Origin: Corynebacterium kroppenstedtii DSM 44385
GTDB lineage: Bacteria > Actinomycetota > Actinomycetes > Mycobacteriales > Mycobacteriaceae
Length of the DNA: 64,000 bases
NCBI RefSeq assembly: GCF_000023145.1
Contig: NC_012704.1
Coordinates: forward strand, 620,001-684,000
Direction: 5' to 3'
The notes under the pieces were generated by a model that was not told the DNA's origin, did no database searches, and saw only the letters and a list, made by a program, of their open reading frames with translations. Position numbers and translations under genes: made by a program. Below, in pieces: positions 63,372 to 64,000 of this stretch. The first letter of the stretch is position 1, and every line of letters starts with the position of its first letter.

Positions 63372-64000
63372 ATGTCGGACGAACGCGACGTGGTGGGCGT
63401 CGATAACCTGGATGTTGAAACAGGACAACCAACCAGTGTGGCCGAGGCTGCCTCGGGCGTTGTGCGTGTGATCACGCTGCGGCGGCCAGAGGGATATAAC
63501 GCCATCAATAAGGCACTTCGTACGCGTCTCCGCGAAGAGTTTGAAGCGGCCACTGACCCGAGCGTCCGCGCCGTGCTTCTTACCGCTGAGGGGAAGTCTT
63601 TCTGCGTCGGGCAAGACCTGAAGGAGCATCTCCAGGACTTGTCCACTGGGCAGGGAATGGGCAAGGTTGTCGACGAATACAACCCCATGGTTGAGGCCTT
63701 ACTCGGTATCAAAGTCCCTATTGTTGCGGCTATTTCTGGACCAGCGGCCGGCGCAGGGTGGTCCTTAGCTTTGAATTGTGACTTCCGCATTGCCTCCAGG
63801 GGAGCATCCTTCACGGCGTCCTTCGCTGGCGTCGGATTGGCCTCCGATTGCGGGCTCTCCCACACGCTCACATCCATCGTCGGACCTGCCAAGGCTCTGG
63901 ATCTGTTGTGTCGCGACCAGCAGCTGACAGCTGAGCGCGCGTATGACCTGGGACTTGTCACCGAGGTCACCGACGACGACCGAGCTGACGAGGCCGCGAC
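63372..64000 (+). CDS. enoyl-CoA hydratase/isomerase, PaaG-like (3' truncated by window edge)
   Basis: This crotonase-fold protein runs off the window; 209 codons are visible. The oxyanion-hole loops are FCVGQDLKEH and ISGPAAGAGWSLAL. At the position of the second catalytic Glu the sequence is VGLASDCGLSH, with Asp as in PaaG-type isomerases, which lack the hydratase Glu pair. ATG 63372 has AAAGG upstream, 65 bases after the acyl-CoA dehydrogenase, so cotranscription is likely. Hydratase activity cannot be assumed. Confidence 0.87.
   Translation, partial: MSDERDVVGVDNLDVETGQPTSVAEAASGVVRVITLRRPEGYNAINKALRTRLREEFEAATDPSVRAVLLTAEGKSFCVGQDLKEHLQDLSTGQGMGKVVDEYNPMVEALLGIKVPIVAAISGPAAGAGWSLALNCDFRIASRGASFTASFAGVGLASDCGLSHTLTSIVGPAKALDLLCRDQQLTAERAYDLGLVTEVTDDDRADEAA

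Overview
The window is a chromosomal segment of a high-GC Gram-positive bacterium of the order Mycobacteriales, most likely a Corynebacterium. The grounds are a mycothiol S-conjugate amidase (mca), an RpfB-type resuscitation factor, an FMN riboswitch in front of a PnuC-like transporter (the PnuX arrangement), many leaderless-looking starts, and a gene order known from mycobacteria and corynebacteria: metG-tatD-rpf-ksgA-ispE; pth-rplY-prs-glmU; tetR-mfd-mazG-lpqU-eno-ftsB-DUF501-ppx; greA-DUF4307-mca; uppS-coaA-glyA. The species cannot be fixed from sequence reading alone.

Layout. 1-5.5 kb: the 3' end of metG, a quinone oxidoreductase, a methyltransferase, and two tandem PepC/bleomycin-hydrolase-type peptidases. 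5.7-17.2 kb: tatD, rpf2, ksgA, an ispE-position gene whose kinase active site is eroded, an ABC-F ATPase, a membrane alpha/beta hydrolase, a monooxygenase, serine dehydratase and ppk2. 17.3-29.8 kb: a 3-hydroxyisobutyryl-CoA hydrolase, the FMN riboswitch with pnuX, an mmpL-tetR operon with a palindromic operator candidate, proline iminopeptidase, RF3, a nitronate monooxygenase, malic enzyme and a Cys-rich basic protein. 29.8-45.5 kb: translation, nucleotide and envelope genes (pth, rplY, prs, glmU, tRNA-Gln, mfd, mazG, lpqU-like, eno, ftsB-like), ending in a DUF501-Ppx/GppA fusion and a tRNA with a UAA (Leu) anticodon.

45.5-52.1 kb is the one accessory-looking region. It starts just after the tRNA and terminator, is poorer in GC, has long gaps, and carries small secreted or membrane proteins: three Ser/Thr/Asn-rich lipoproteins, an Ltp-repeat membrane protein cut short by a nonsense codon, a zinc-ribbon protein, a PLDc_N-like protein, and a secreted glycine-zipper protein that could be a bacteriocin. 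52.2-64 kb returns to core genes: a YccA-type protein, greA, DUF4307, mca, a membrane protein, aroG, uppS, coaA, glyA, pncA, and an acyl-CoA dehydrogenase followed by a partial enoyl-CoA hydratase.

Most interesting points: the apparently active-site-dead IspE at the conserved ispE locus; the accessory secreted-protein region (Ltp protein and glycine-zipper peptide, with shared upstream elements); the DUF501-Ppx fusion; the short-variable-arm tRNA(UAA); and several well-formed regulatory sites (FMN riboswitch, mmpL operator, stacked rpf2 promoter). No IS element, CRISPR array, integrase or rRNA was seen.
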